Origin: Panagrolaimus kolymaensis
Taxonomy: Eukaryota > Nematoda > Chromadorea > Rhabditida > Panagrolaimidae
Length of the DNA: 64,000 nucleotides
Assembly: GCA_028622995.1 (NCBI GenBank)
Contig: JAJQJQ010000032.1
Coordinates: forward strand, 2,046,001 to 2,110,000
Reading direction: 5' to 3'
Position 1 is the first letter of the stretch. Every line of letters begins with the position of its first letter. The notes beneath the pieces are model-generated. The model made no database searches. It had not been told where the DNA came from and saw only the letters and a program-made list of their open reading frames with translations. This document shows, piece after piece, positions 45,246 through 57,179 of the stretch. Made by a program: the position numbers and the translations under genes.

Positions 45246-47833
45246 ATGAAGCTGCTAATTTTAGCCCTTCTTTCAATTGCGGTAACGCTTTCATTCTCAT
45301 CGCCAATTAATAGTCCTCTCAATAAACCTAATACACCTCTCAAGAAAGATGATCCTCTTCCATCGCCAATTAATAATCTTCAAAAGAAAACTAATGTAAT
45401 TCCCAAGGAAATTGATGCCCATCTTATTGATGCCCTTCCCAAGAAACCTGAGATCCATTTCAAGAAAAATGGTACACTTCCCAATAAAAATGATCCAATT
45501 GCCAAGAAAACTGAGACATCTCTCAAGAAAACTGATCCAATTCTCAAGAAAACTGACACACTTCTCAAGAAAAATGGTGCACTTCTCAACGATGTTAGCA
45601 AGAAAATCTTAAAAGGAATTGATTTTTCTGATATCGATGATGCCGTTTCTGATAAACTCAAAAATGTACGTTTTAATTTTATTTTAAAATTAACATAAAC
45701 ATTTTTTATTTTTTAGAAATTCGCTGATCTATCTAAAAAAGGTATTGGTAAAAATGAAAAAGAATTAACCAATATTCGTAAAAAATTAAAAATCATCCGT
45801 AAAATTTCTAAAGCTCAAGGTATCGATATCAAAGACGTGAAAGCTGACGTCGATGGTGGAACTTCCTCTGCAGTGGATGAAATTTTATATGCAGTAAATA
45901 CAATTTACATTTAGACCAATAAACATATTTTTTTATAGGGAGATTTACTTTTAAATGAAAACCAACTTGATGGTATCATTGAAGGAATTTCAGAAAAATC
46001 TGGTTTGGATAAAGAATCTCTTGCTACTCTTGGCGTGAATAATATCCGGAATAAACGCCAAGCTATTCGAAATCCATCTTCCACTCCATTATCTAATAAT
46101 CGATGGCCGACAGGATCGATTCCTTATGCTTTTGATGCCAACATTTGTAAGAAAGAAAAATAACTCAAAAAAATAGAAATTATATATTTAAACCTTTTTA
46201 GCAACAGATACAAGAAATATCATTGATCAAGCATTTATAAATATTCAAAATCAAACATGCTTAACTTTTTATAAAAACTCAGCAGTTTCCCCAAGAGTTC
46301 AATTTAGAGATATTGATCCAACAAAATGCTTTTCTACTCTGGGTTTTTATGGTGGTGATAATAGAATTAATATTGCAGCTGGCCAATGTGAAAAGAATGT
46401 AAGCTTTTTATAAGAAAATAATATTTATTTTAACAGAAAAATTTGCATTTTAGTATGGTACCATTTCTCATGAAATTCTTCATACTCTTGGAATTCATCA
46501 TCATCAAGCTCGTTATGATCGAGATAATTATATAAGCAATGTTGGAGAACCCGCATTAACCACTGATAATAGTTTTAATTATGGATCACCATATGATTAT
46601 GGAAGTGTTCTTCATTATGGAAGTATGCCAATTTTTTTCGTTTTTGTTGTTTTCGCGACATTTTAAATATGTCGTCAATGTTTTAGCTGATATTGTTACC
46701 TTTGATGAACCATTATATCAACAAACTATTGGTAATCGAAAAGGACCAACTTTCCAAGATATAGCTTTATTGAATCGACATTATAATTGTAAATGTACTA
46801 GCCCATCAGTTACTTGCGTGAATGGAGGATATCCAAATCCCGCTGATTGCACTAAATGCCTTTGCCCCGGTGGATGGGGTGGCGTCACTTGCTCTAGTGT
46901 AAATGCAGGAACTTTTAATAATGGAGCCTCACATACCAGCGGAACTTTTAATGCTAATACAAACGATGAATGTCGATCCTTTATATTTACCATTGGAACC
47001 GATAATGATGAAGAATATCAATACCCTAAAAATGTTTGGTATCATATTAAAGCCCCAACTGGAAAACAAGTTCAATTGATTGTTCTTGAAGCTGATGCTG
47101 CTGCATCGTATGGCAAAGGATGTCCATTGTATGGAGTTGAAATGAAAACCAATAATTTCAATCGTACTGGTTACTTGTAAGGAATTTGAGCTGCTGCATA
47201 GCAAGATCCCTCTAAATTTTACTTTTTAATTCTGAAAGATTGAGAATTTAAACTTTTTAAAAAGCCAAAAAGATGACCCGATCATCAAAGACAAAAGGCA
47301 TTAAAAACCAACTAATTTTTTAAACGTTTTAGAATTTGTGCAAATAATTAGGATTTTGTTACCACTGACGTTAATGAAATCAAACCATTTACAACCGAAG
47401 GAGATAGAGCCATGATCCAACTATATTCCAGAAAAAATCAACTTACATTTAAAGTCAATTTCCGATATGTTGATTCTAGCAATGAAAACGATATCCCTGA
47501 TTCATGCAGACCTTGTAAGTTTTTTTTGATCTTGAAAAGTATATGTCAATTTAAATTGAGCCTTTTTTTTCAGCTGTTGAATGCATGGATATAGATACAT
47601 CGTGTGAATATTGGGCTGAAAATGGTGAATGTGATAATTTCCCAGATTTTATGCGCACCAATTGTCCTGCTTCATGCAATTTCCAAAATTGTGAATGCAA
47701 AAATGTCGATTCTGATGCTCAATGTGAATCATGGGCCGCATTTAATAATCAATGCGAGACAGCCGCAGGATATATGTCCGCAAATTGTCGAAAAACTTGT
47801 GGCCTTTGCGGAGCTAATGCTTTTGCTCAATAA
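45246..47833 (+). CDS. astacin-type zinc metalloprotease (EGF, CUB, two ShK), with in-frame TAG
   Basis: Eight exons join in frame (45246-45665, 45717-45893, 45939-46146, 46202-46398, 46454-46622, 46687-47176, 47333-47514, 47574-47833), about 700 codons. Order: signal peptide (MKLLILALLSIAVTLSFSS), a prodomain with Lys-Lys-rich repeats, a basic RNKRQ cleavage-type site, catalytic domain with HEILHTLGIHHHQARYDRD and Met-turn region SVLHYG, EGF-like segment, CUB domain, and two six-cysteine ShK domains at the C-terminus. Two deviations: the usual HE after the third His reads HH, and the Met-turn Met is Leu. A TAG at 47349-47351 (codon 560, in the CUB domain) breaks an otherwise consistent frame. 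Secreted protease, or a pseudogene. Confidence 0.85.
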
Positions 47834-48647
47834 TTTTAAATGTCTCAGTAATAACATGTTTTCTATAACTGGTTTAAAGAGCTTTAGGAGTTGTGGAGTT
47901 AAATATGAAAGCTTTGAAAAAAAGATTGGCCTTCTTTGACTTAACTTTCATAATATAAAAATTTTGTTAAATAAAATAATTCAAGCTTGAATTTTCTTTT
48001 GATCCTTTCAAACATCTTAATTCCATTTATAAAAAATAATCTAGAATATCTTTTTAAATTACAGAGAAAGATTTAAGCAGTAATGAAAAAGATCGACAAG
48101 TATTTCTTGCAATGTATCAGCCAATGCTAAAAAAATGGAAGAAGTTCGAGCACCAAATCGAATGGAAGAAATTGATTAAAATAAAATATAAAAAACAAAA
48201 CAAAATTATGGTACTTTCTTGCATTTATTTTTGTCATGAATATGTATTTTATTTTTACTTTGCTATAATTTCCATTTCAAAACCAATTTAATTTTTTTTG
48301 TAACATTTTGTTTAAAACTTTTAATTCCTATAAAAAATTTTATAGTTCAAAACATCGATGTTACCCTTATCGTTTTTGGCCTTTTTTTTGCACTCTTTTC
48401 CACTATTCATCCATTTTTTTGTTCGCAAAATTAAAAAATCATTAAACATTTGAACTTTCGACAATAAAAAGTGCATCGATTGTTATTTTGTTTATTGTCA
48501 ACATCACTTAACATCTTTGAAAAAAAATGTGAATGATTTTTGTGCGTTTCACTCCATAGAGAAAAAGAAAGTATAAAAAGACTCAAAATTGATTGTTTGT
48601 TTGGCTACATTCGAAAAACTTTAAAATTTTATAACATTTGGAAAAAA
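47834..48647. other. intergenic with one orphan open segment
   Basis: After an ACAG at 48061-48064, a frame reads KDLSSNEKDRQVFLAMYQPM and onward for about 40 codons; no partner exon found. Otherwise AT-rich spacer before the P450. Confidence 0.3.
48572..48579 (+). promoter_or_regulatory. TATA box of the P450 gene
   Basis: TATAAAAA about 75 bp before ATG 48648. Confidence 0.5.
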
Positions 48648-50403
48648 ATGTTTCTTTTAATTCTTTTTTCTTTATTAACAATTTTTATTTTTCATCAACT
48701 TTATTGGCGCCGCAGAAATTTACCGCCTGGACCTATGCCATGGCCAATTCTAGGAAATATTCCAATATTGGATGAAAAAGATATGGATGGACAGCTTTTA
48801 AGATGGAAAAAACAATATGGCCCTGTTATGACTTTATGGTTGCCTACCCCAAATGTGATTGTCTCCGATTATGATGTTAGTTTTTAAGGCTTTTTATATT
48901 TTTCCCTTCCAAAAATACATATAATTTTAAGGTAATGAAAGTCACATTTATTCAAGAAGGAGATAAATATGCTGGTAGACCTGAACCGGTGGCAGTGAAA
49001 GATTTATTGCAAGGAAATTATGGTTTAGCTTTTTCTAATGATATTTTTTGGAAAAGTCAACGTCGCTTTGGCTTACACGTTTTGAGGGATTTTGGTGTGG
49101 GGCGACCTATTTTGGAAGAAACTGTAATTAATCAAGCCGCAGATGTTTGTGAATATTTCAAAAATCTCAATGGTGAACCAATAAATCCAATAAACATTTT
49201 ATTGGTAAGCTTTTTATTTATTTTTTTACCAAAATACGTCTTTTTAAAGTTCATTATTTAGAAAAATTAAAACAAAATCAATTTTTTCTACCAAATTTAT
49301 TTATTCTTTCAGGTTGCTATTGGAAATATAATTTACAAATTAACTTTTGGTAAAACTACCAGCCTTGATGATGATTTAATTTTAACTTTTCATAATAAAA
49401 GTTTGGAAGCTTTTTCAATGTTTAGTCATCCAATAACATTTTTAATGGAATTATGGGAGCCATTTCGATATTTGGATAATATTCTTTTTGGTGGAGCTTA
49501 TAAACGCTCTTTGAAAGTCAACGACGAAAATATTGAGTTTTTAACTGAACAAATTAAAGAGCATCGAGCCACGATTGATTATGATGGTGAACCTCGAGAT
49601 TATATTGATTCATTTTTGATTGAACAACGAAAACAAAATCCTAAATTAATTAACGAAGGAGAATGGAGTGATTTACAATTAATTGGATCGATTTATGATT
49701 TATTTACAGCTGGAATGGAAACCACAGCCACGACTTTGCAAGTTATGATTTTACATTTGATTAGAAATCCAGAAATCCAGAAAAAAATCCACGAAGAAAT
49801 CGACAAAGTTGTTGAAAGAGATCAAATAATTACATTAAAAATTCAATCAAAAATGCCATTTTTTAATGCATGTCTTCAAGAAATTTTAAGAATAAATACT
49901 CTAATTTCCATTAATTTTCAACATCGCTTGACTGATGCTGGTGTAGTAAATGGCTATTCTCTTCCAAAAGGAACCATAATTATTCCACAATTTGAAAGCG
50001 TTCATAAAGATGAAAATGTTTTTCCAAGTAAGTGTATAGCGAAAATTCTAAATTATTGTGGAAAAAATTTTAGTCGCATTTCTTCCAAAATTATTTTTTA
50101 TTAATTTATGTTTGTTAATTCGAATTATATTTTTCAGACCCTCAAAGTTTTGATCCTTTACGTTTCATTGATGGTCAAGGAAATTTCAAAAAAGATGAAA
50201 GAGTTATTCCATTTTCTGTTGGAAAGCGAGCATGTTTGGGTGAAAGCTTAGCGAGAATGGAAATTTTTCTTTTTGGTGCCACTTTTCTTCAACATTTTCA
50301 ATTTCAACCCGAGGAATTTGGAAAACCTCCGCCATTAGAATTTAACAAAGCAACCATTTGCTTACCAAAACCTTTCAAAGTTCGTATTATTAAACGTAAT
50401 TAA
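48648..50403 (+). CDS. cytochrome P450 monooxygenase (CYP2-clan-like)
   Basis: Four exons (48648-48875, 48932-49204, 49313-50027, 50138-50403) give 493 aa. An N-terminal membrane anchor (MFLLILFSLLTIFIFH) is followed by the proline hinge NLPPGPMPWPILGN, I-helix AGMETTATT, K-helix ExxR as EILR, PERF-type FDPLRF, and the heme-binding loop FSVGKRACLG with its Cys ligand. All key residues are present, so a functional ER-bound monooxygenase is likely, acting on xenobiotics or lipophilic endogenous compounds with NADPH-P450 reductase. It resembles the expanded nematode CYP2-clan families (CYP14/33/35 type). A TATA box lies upstream. Confidence 0.95.
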
Positions 50404-50536
50404 AATTATTTTATTTAAATATTATGTAATTTTTTGATTAAATCTTTTTTGTATGTAAAATTAATTTAACTTTAAAAATAAATATTGATTAGCATGAATT
50501 GTAAATAAATGAAAAAAATAATACCATGTTCGATTT

Positions 50537-51464
50537 TTAAAAATTGATGGTAAAACTGTTACCAAAAATACTAATTTTACTTTTTCTGCCGACTTGAATA
50601 CCGGTTCCAAGGATACTTACGCCAACTCCATCTTCATTATTAGTGAAACCTGTATCAGCTGTAAAAAAAGTCATTTGTGGTGTAATTAATTTTTAATTAT
50701 AATTAGTTACCTCGAAGTCCAGTTTGTAATTCAATTGGACCAGCTTGAGCTTTGGGACCATCAATTCCAAAATTGACCCCAACTTTTCCATCGCCATCAT
50801 CAAATCCAGCACTGGCACCAACACCTAAGTTTAATTTCGCAACTCCAGATGATTCAAGGCCTAATAATTCTAACCCCACTTTTGCATTATCGCCGTTATA
50901 TCTACTTGTACTGACATAAGTGCTTGGCAATCCAATGGTTAATTCTTCCTAAAATTCGAAATTAATAAACTAGAGTCAGAGAAAAAATAAACCAAAAAGC
51001 TTACTGCGTTAACCAATTTTCCTAATCCTACGCTTTTGTATTTGTTTAATTGATTTGAGTGAGAATTATCATCTGATTTCCAAGGATTGTCAGTGCAAGC
51101 ATTTACGCCATAACGGCACCATTTTGCAAAATGTTCAGAAATTATTGAGTTTACTCTTGGTCGAGGTCCATTATCGATTAAGGCTGTTCCTCTTTCTCCA
51201 GCTAAAGTTTTTTAATTTATAAAATCAAAACATATTTCTCATGGGTTTCTTAGAAGCAGTAAAAAATTACAAAAAAACCCCTAAATGCGCGAACCTTCTT
51301 TTTGAAACCAATTTCTTGTTTTTTCTTTCCAATTAACTCCAATCTAAAAAAAATAGCAGCATATTAGCAAAAAAATTATTTAGATGATATTCATCCATCA
51401 GAAGAAAATATTGATTTACCAAATCCACTGCATTTTGAACTATAACTGTATCTTTAAAAGCCAT
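50537..51464 (-). CDS. unrecognised 216-aa protein with Gly-rich C-terminal half
   Basis: Five exons (51464-51420, 51343-51295, 51201-51005, 50948-50711, 50658-50537) join in frame. N-terminal part MAFKDTVIVQNAVDL, then RNWFQKEAGERGTALIDNGP and a segment with two cysteines; the C-terminal half is a Gly/Val/Asn-rich alternating pattern (GVAKLNLGVGASAGFDDGDG; GVGVSILGTGFQVGRKS) suggesting repeated beta-strands. No signal peptide. The start codon and its first nine coding bases lie at the outer edge of the large palindrome to the right. No family recognised. Confidence 0.65.
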
Positions 51465-53043
51465 TTTTTTTAAAAATCGCACTTCGATGTTCATTTGGAA
51501 AAAATTTTATTTCCTTAAATGGCTTAAATATTCGTCCCCCAGGGGTTTTCGGGGTCGCTGATCACGAATTTGTAGACAGTTTAATTGGTTTTAAAGCGAA
51601 AACACGAGATCCAGAGGTCTCGAATAGAAAATCCAACTTTTTTTTAAGATGCTTTTTTTAAAAACTGTTTAGACCAAAAAATAGCAAAAAATCCACTGAT
51701 TATTTTTGTAATTGATGCAAAAAATACAAGTATAGCAAAAAATGGGTCAAATAGCCATTTTAATGCAAATCTCGATGTTTCGCTTGGCAAAACTCAAAAT
51801 CTATGGCCCGCGAGATATGTTTTTATTCTAGATTCGGATTCCCCATGAAATTTTGTCCTAGAAAATTGAAAATGTAAAAATAAAAAGCATGTCCTCCAAA
51901 ATACCGTGACTCCATGAATGATGTACACCAATATGAGGTCACTATAGAAGTAACTCATAAATACATGCAAAAATTATAAAATCTTAACTCAAAACGTAGA
52001 AAAACCCATAAAATAATTTTAGAAACAAATTTCACTCAATGATGTAAAGCTTTTCGATTTTTCCCACATTTTTAAAGTTTAATACTAAGAAATAATGGTC
52101 AAAAAAATAAAAATTGTAAAAATGAGATATTTATTTTTAAAACTCATCATTTCTAGACCTAATTTGGGTCGTAGAAACCGAATTTGATAACAGTTTCTAA
52201 GGTTGACAATCTCCAAATTGAGTAATAGCATAGTGAAAATATTGCATATTTCAAAAATTCATAACTCTATAACCATCTTATGAAATCTTTATTTTGTTGT
52301 CAAATTCGGTTTCTACGACCCAAATTAGGTCTAGAAATGATGAGTTTTAAAAATAAATATCTCATTTTTACAATTTTTATTTTTTTGACCATTATTTCTT
52401 AGTATTAAACTTTAAAAATGTGGGAAAAATCGAAAAGCTTTACATCATTGAGTGAAATTTGTTTCTAAAATTATTTTATGGGTTTTTCTACGTTTTGAGT
52501 TAAGATTTTATAATTTTTGCATGTATTTATGAGTTACTTCTATAGTGACCTCATATTGGTGTACATCATTCATGGAGTCACGGTATTTTGGAGGACATGC
52601 TTTTTATTTTTACATTTTCAATTTTCTAGGACAAAATTTCATGGGGAATCCGAATCTAGAATAAAAACATATCTCGCGGGCCATAGATTTTGAGTTTTGC
52701 CAAGCGAAACATCGAGATTTGCATTAAAATGGCTATTTGACCCATTTTTTGCTATACTTGTATTTTTTGCATCAATTACAAAAATAATCAGTGGATTTTT
52801 TGCTATTTTTTGGTCTAAACAGTTTTTAAAAAAAGCATCTTAAAAAAAAGTTGGATTTTCTATTCGAGACCTCTGGATCTCGTGTTTTCGCTTTAAAACC
52901 AATTAAACTGTCTACAAATTCGTGATCAGCGACCCCGAAAACCCCTGGGGGACGAATATTTAAGCCATTTAAGGAAATAAAATTTTTTCCAAATGAACCA
53001 AATCTTTAAAAAAGTGCGATTTTTAGAAAAAATGGCTTTTAAA
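51456..53043. repeat. near-perfect palindrome, arms about 740 bp
   Basis: Left arm about 51456-52194 and right arm about 52297-53043 are reverse complements over their whole length with only a few differences (for example 13 extra bases in the right arm near 53000); the loop is about 100 bp. The outer ends are TTTAAAAGCCATTTTTT and its complement, so both arms contain an ATGGCTTTTAAA stub; only the left one continues into a gene. Neither arm contains an evident transposase. Confidence 0.95.
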
Positions 53044-53719
53044 TGGTGGAACTCGATCATCAAATTTCCGGTTTACTTGAGAATGAGAAAATTCTTTTGC
53101 AACATAAATAACCTGCAAAATGATTTTTTTAAAATCATTCCTTAATATATGTAAAACATGTTAATTACATACTTTGTAATCGTTTTCAACATCTACTTCG
53201 ATAAAGATATCATTTCCATGATAAATGCTCCAATACTAAAAACAAAGATACAAAAGATGCCAAGACTAATGGAGAAAAAAAGCCTACAGAAAAACCATCT
53301 TTTTTGTGCTCGAATATATCACCTGGATAAATTGGTGCCATAATTTAAACGAATCAATAATTATGTAATATTTTACAATATTTAAAAGAAGAAAGAAAAT
53401 ATAAATTAATCAATATTCCAAGTTGTTAAAAAAAAGCACGCTGGAGGATTATCTTCAACAAACAAGCAAAAAAGATAGATAAGCTTATCAATTGTGCATG
53501 CTATAATGTTTGTGATTTTGAAACAAAGAAAAGATTTTAAAAGTTCAATAAACACTAAATTAAACAAAAAAATGAAGTTGCAAACTCCAGAAATTTATCC
53601 AAGTTAGATTTAAATAATAACTTTAACAATGCTTGTTTTCGATAAAGAACTTCGGCTTTTGTGGAGACTCCTCACTTCCGTAGATTTACAACAGAAAATT
53701 TTATCCAACCTATAAAAAC
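53044..53719. other. intergenic right of the palindrome
   Basis: No gene recognised; the frame opened by the right-arm ATGGCTTTTAAA stub continues only shortly. Confidence 0.4.
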
Positions 53720-54679
53720 TCAAAAACCCTTGACGCATGGTTTTCCTGAAAAAAAAAACATTAAACTTTCAAAAGCTTGGAGCATAAAAATTGCGTACGA
53801 TAAAATAAACAATAGCAAAGTTGGACAAGTAAAATAATAAACATAAAAATATGTCATTAATGTTTCAAATAGATCGTATACTATCACATCTAGTGTTGTG
53901 GAATTTTCTTCTCTGTTTATGACATTGTTAACCATATATCCCAGAATTTGATAAACTCCGAAAAGTAATATTGACAAAATTGATTGAATTAATAAATGTT
54001 TTTCGAATTTTCTTTTATCTTCGGAAATTTGAATCAAATTCATTCTTCTCGATAAAGCTGTAATTATTCCCAAAAACGCTGAGAGAGAAACATGAATGCC
54101 AGTGGAAATTATTTGAAACCTATCAATATTTTCTCGAATTCCTTTACAAATATCAGAATGCATATCAAAAAAGCAAGAACTTTCTTCAACCATAATATAT
54201 CCATTGACAATGAATGGATAAAACAACACAGCTGCCAAAATAAAAAACAAAGAAGCACCCGACCAAATTTTTTTATGATTTTTCCAAAAAATTATTGCTG
54301 TAAACCGATTTAATGCGAGAAAAGTATTCCATGGTCCCAAAAATAACGAAGAATACCAATAAAAAAAATTCCCGACGCTATCAGTAGGTTGGAATTTAGG
54401 AAATAAAAGTATTGCACAGTATGTCAAAGTAGCTAAAAGGTCGACGACGTATCCAAGAACGATGAGTAAAAAATACGCAGTGTAAAAATATTTTATTTTT
54501 TTAATAAAACACTGAAGAAAAAATATCAAACATAAAAATTCCAGCAAAGCGCAAAGATAAAATGTCGCACAAATGGAAACATTAATAATGGATTCATAAA
54601 TATTTTTTGGATCATTAATATTAATTAATTGCGCATCTGGAATGAAACCATAATCGGTTGACAAAGTTGTCATCTCCAT
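53720..54679 (-). CDS. serpentine chemoreceptor, srg/srv-like
   Basis: Single-exon 319-aa protein with seven hydrophobic segments. After the third segment it reads NRFTAIIFWKNHKKIWSG, matching the N-R-F-T-A-I pattern of the nematode srg-superfamily (srg/srv/srx) at the cytosolic end of TM3; two cysteines in the second extracellular loop (SSCFFDMHSDICKG) could form the usual disulfide. Expected in ciliated sensory neurons. No stop or frameshift seen; absence of introns is again notable. Confidence 0.75.
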   Translation of the reverse strand: MEMTTLSTDYGFIPDAQLININDPKNIYESIINVSICATFYLCALLEFLCLIFFLQCFIKKIKYFYTAYFLLIVLGYVVDLLATLTYCAILLFPKFQPTDSVGNFFYWYSSLFLGPWNTFLALNRFTAIIFWKNHKKIWSGASLFFILAAVLFYPFIVNGYIMVEESSCFFDMHSDICKGIRENIDRFQIISTGIHVSLSAFLGIITALSRRMNLIQISEDKRKFEKHLLIQSILSILLFGVYQILGYMVNNVINREENSTTLDVIVYDLFETLMTYFYVYYFTCPTLLLFILSYAIFMLQAFESLMFFFSGKPCVKGF

Positions 54680-55562
54680 GACTGGTTTAACTCAACCACG
54701 CTCAAATGTTTGTATAAACGGAATGTGACAGATTTTTTTTATTTTGGTAGAAAATTATTATTTGAAAGGCAACCAAAAAAAATTATTATATTAATAATTG
54801 GATTGCGAAACATATGAAAATTGTCACGCTTTTTTTTATCCAAACATAAGTTTTTGCAAAAAAGCAAGATAAAATAATTGAAGTAATTAAATTTTATTTT
54901 CGTTAAAAGTTTATTTCTCTTTCAAAGAACGGTTAATTTAATTTACTTTTATTGCTATCGGAAACGTTGTTGTTTTTGCTGTATTTAATTCAACAAGAAC
55001 AAACAGTAATTTAATTTTACAGTAAACATTAAGTAAAAAAATATCGCAGAATTGCGCCAACCAAAAAAAAATCACTTTTGAATGATTCAAAAGAATAGTA
55101 TTATCCCTTTTTTCAAAGTCTTTTTTTCCCAAAAGCAATAATATAAAAAAGCCAAAAAGAGGGAGAGAAAATGGAGAGGGTGGAAAGTACATTTTTTCTT
55201 TATTTTTGTTATTGAAGTGATTCACCTTAAGATAATCATTAACAAGTAAGGAATGAAATCAATAAAAAAAAGGTATTATTAAAGGCACTTATAAAATTTG
55301 TTTTCGTTTATCCTTTATTTATTTCGTTGTAATTTATTAACAACAAAATAACCTAAAGCTAAATAATAAGTTTGTAAGGTCACAAGCCGAAATTTTTGCA
55401 GTATAAAAGGAGCTCATGGTTCACCAAATTAAACATTCTTGGATTGTATTCATCGCATCGTCTGGTTTTATCAATCTGCTTTTCCGCTATTATTTGCTGA
55501 TTTTTCTTTACATATTTCTGATCAATTTTATTTTTCTTCTTCTAAAATTGAAGAAATAAGTT
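54680..55562. other. intergenic upstream of the lectin
   Basis: AT-rich; promoter of the C-type lectin at the right end. No gene recognised. Confidence 0.4.
55402..55409 (+). promoter_or_regulatory. TATA box of the C-type lectin gene
   Basis: TATAAAAG about 155 bp before the ATG at 55563. Confidence 0.55.
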
Positions 55563-56643
55563 ATGAAGAAAAATATGTTTTCTTTTATTTTGTTCTTTAC
55601 TGCTGCTGTCCTTGCTTTTGCAGTTGGCGAATGTCCTGAGAATAGTATTACCGTTATTGACGGTGATTCAATAACTTGTTATACCTTTCATTCAAATCCC
55701 ACAAAATTTAGTCAAGCACAAAGACATTGTAAATCATTCTCCGGTAATTTGGTTACTCTCAAAACCGACGGATCCAATAATTTTTTTTCACGTAAGTTTC
55801 TGTTCTTTCAATAGCTACCTTTAATATATTAATTATTTTTTTTTATAGACGTAGCAAGTCTGGTTTTTGATGACATTGAAAGTAAATATTTTTGGTCCGG
55901 TGGCTATCGGAGTCGCTATCAAGCCGCTTTCAAATGGATGAGCGGAGATAAATTTGAATATGAAAATTTCGTTGAAGCTGAAGAAGAAACTATTCGATTT
56001 AAAAGCAAAAAACCTGCATGCGTATCTGTCCAATTTGAAGAGCTTGGAGGATGGAAAGCAGAAAGTTGCTTCAAAGAATATCCTTTTATTTGTGAATTTG
56101 AAGCTTCTAAAAATGTTATTCCATTGGATGCTGTTCCTGTTGAAGAAGTTTTTAATGCTTTGGCTTCGAATACTGCTTCCATCGAAAAACCAAACATTGT
56201 TCCAACATGTAAAGATGGATGGGTTTATTATAATGAAACCAAATCCTGCTATTTTGCTTCTGCATTCGAGGCAAAAGGTTGGAAAGAAGCAGAAGCCGCT
56301 TGTCAAAAGGAAGAAGCCCATTTAGTATCAATACACAGCGACGATGAAAACATTTTTGTTATGGAAACTTTAAATTCCAAATACAAAATCGAGGAAAAAT
56401 GTTTGAAAAATCTTACTTGGATCGGATTCCTTGAAGAAAATAACGTTTTTTTCTTGGACCGATGGAACTCCAAATGATTTTACTGATTGGAGTTATGACG
56501 AACCAAATAATGCTTTTCAACAAGAACATTGTGGCTCCATTTACACCCAAACTTGTGAAACTCGGCAATCGAAATATAATTGGAATGATTTCTTTTGTGT
56601 TGCTGAATTACCATACGTTTGTAAAATGCCTGCTAACTTTTAA
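55563..56643 (+). CDS. secreted protein with two C-type lectin domains, frameshifted
   Basis: Two exons (55563-55791, 55849-56643). Signal peptide MKKNMFSFILFFTAAVLAFA, a first CTLD (HCKSFSGNLVTLKTDG ... FICEFE) and a second (WVYYNETKSCYFASAFEAKG, then EEAHLVSIHSDDEN). In the second domain, a run of seven T near 56446-56452 puts the last part (WTDGTPNDFTDWSYDEPNN ... PYVCKM) one frame off; with it the protein would be 340 aa. The EPN-type motif (YDEPNN) suggests mannose-class sugar and calcium binding. The frameshift may be real or a homopolymer error. Nematode lectins of this kind act in intestinal immunity. Confidence 0.8.
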
Positions 56644-57179
56644 ATATGTATCTTTGTTTATATTTATTTATTTTTTTCTTTTGAAAATGTTTTTCAAATA
56701 AAAAAATTTCTTCAAGTAAGATTTCTAAAACACATGTGTGAATCTTTTTTTAAGCTTTACTTATTTGTGTTTTTATTTACTTTTTTTAACTACGCTAAAG
56801 GAATATACATTATCAAGCGAGATACAAAACAATTTAAGCATATGACTTTAAACATTTATATCAGCAGTGAACTTGCTTGTCAAATATATAGCATGCAGTT
56901 TTATTTTGATTTGTCCATAAAAAACTTTTTGACGCGCAAATTAAAAAGAAAACAAAGTAAAAACTTTCACGTTTTTTTGTTGTTGATTTTTTGTGATAAG
57001 AATTTCTCTTTTCCGGACAAACACCAAGTTTAAAGAAAAGAAGTTGTGTTTATATTTTTATTCAATAAATGTTTGATTTTATAAATATATTTTTTTAAGT
57101 TTGTGTTTATCGTGTCTATTATTTTAATTTTTTTTGCCGGAAATTATTCATTAATAAATGTCTTTGTAGCAGTTAAATT
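56644..57179. other. intergenic
   Basis: Polyadenylation-type AATAAA near 56697; otherwise no feature recognised. Confidence 0.4.
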
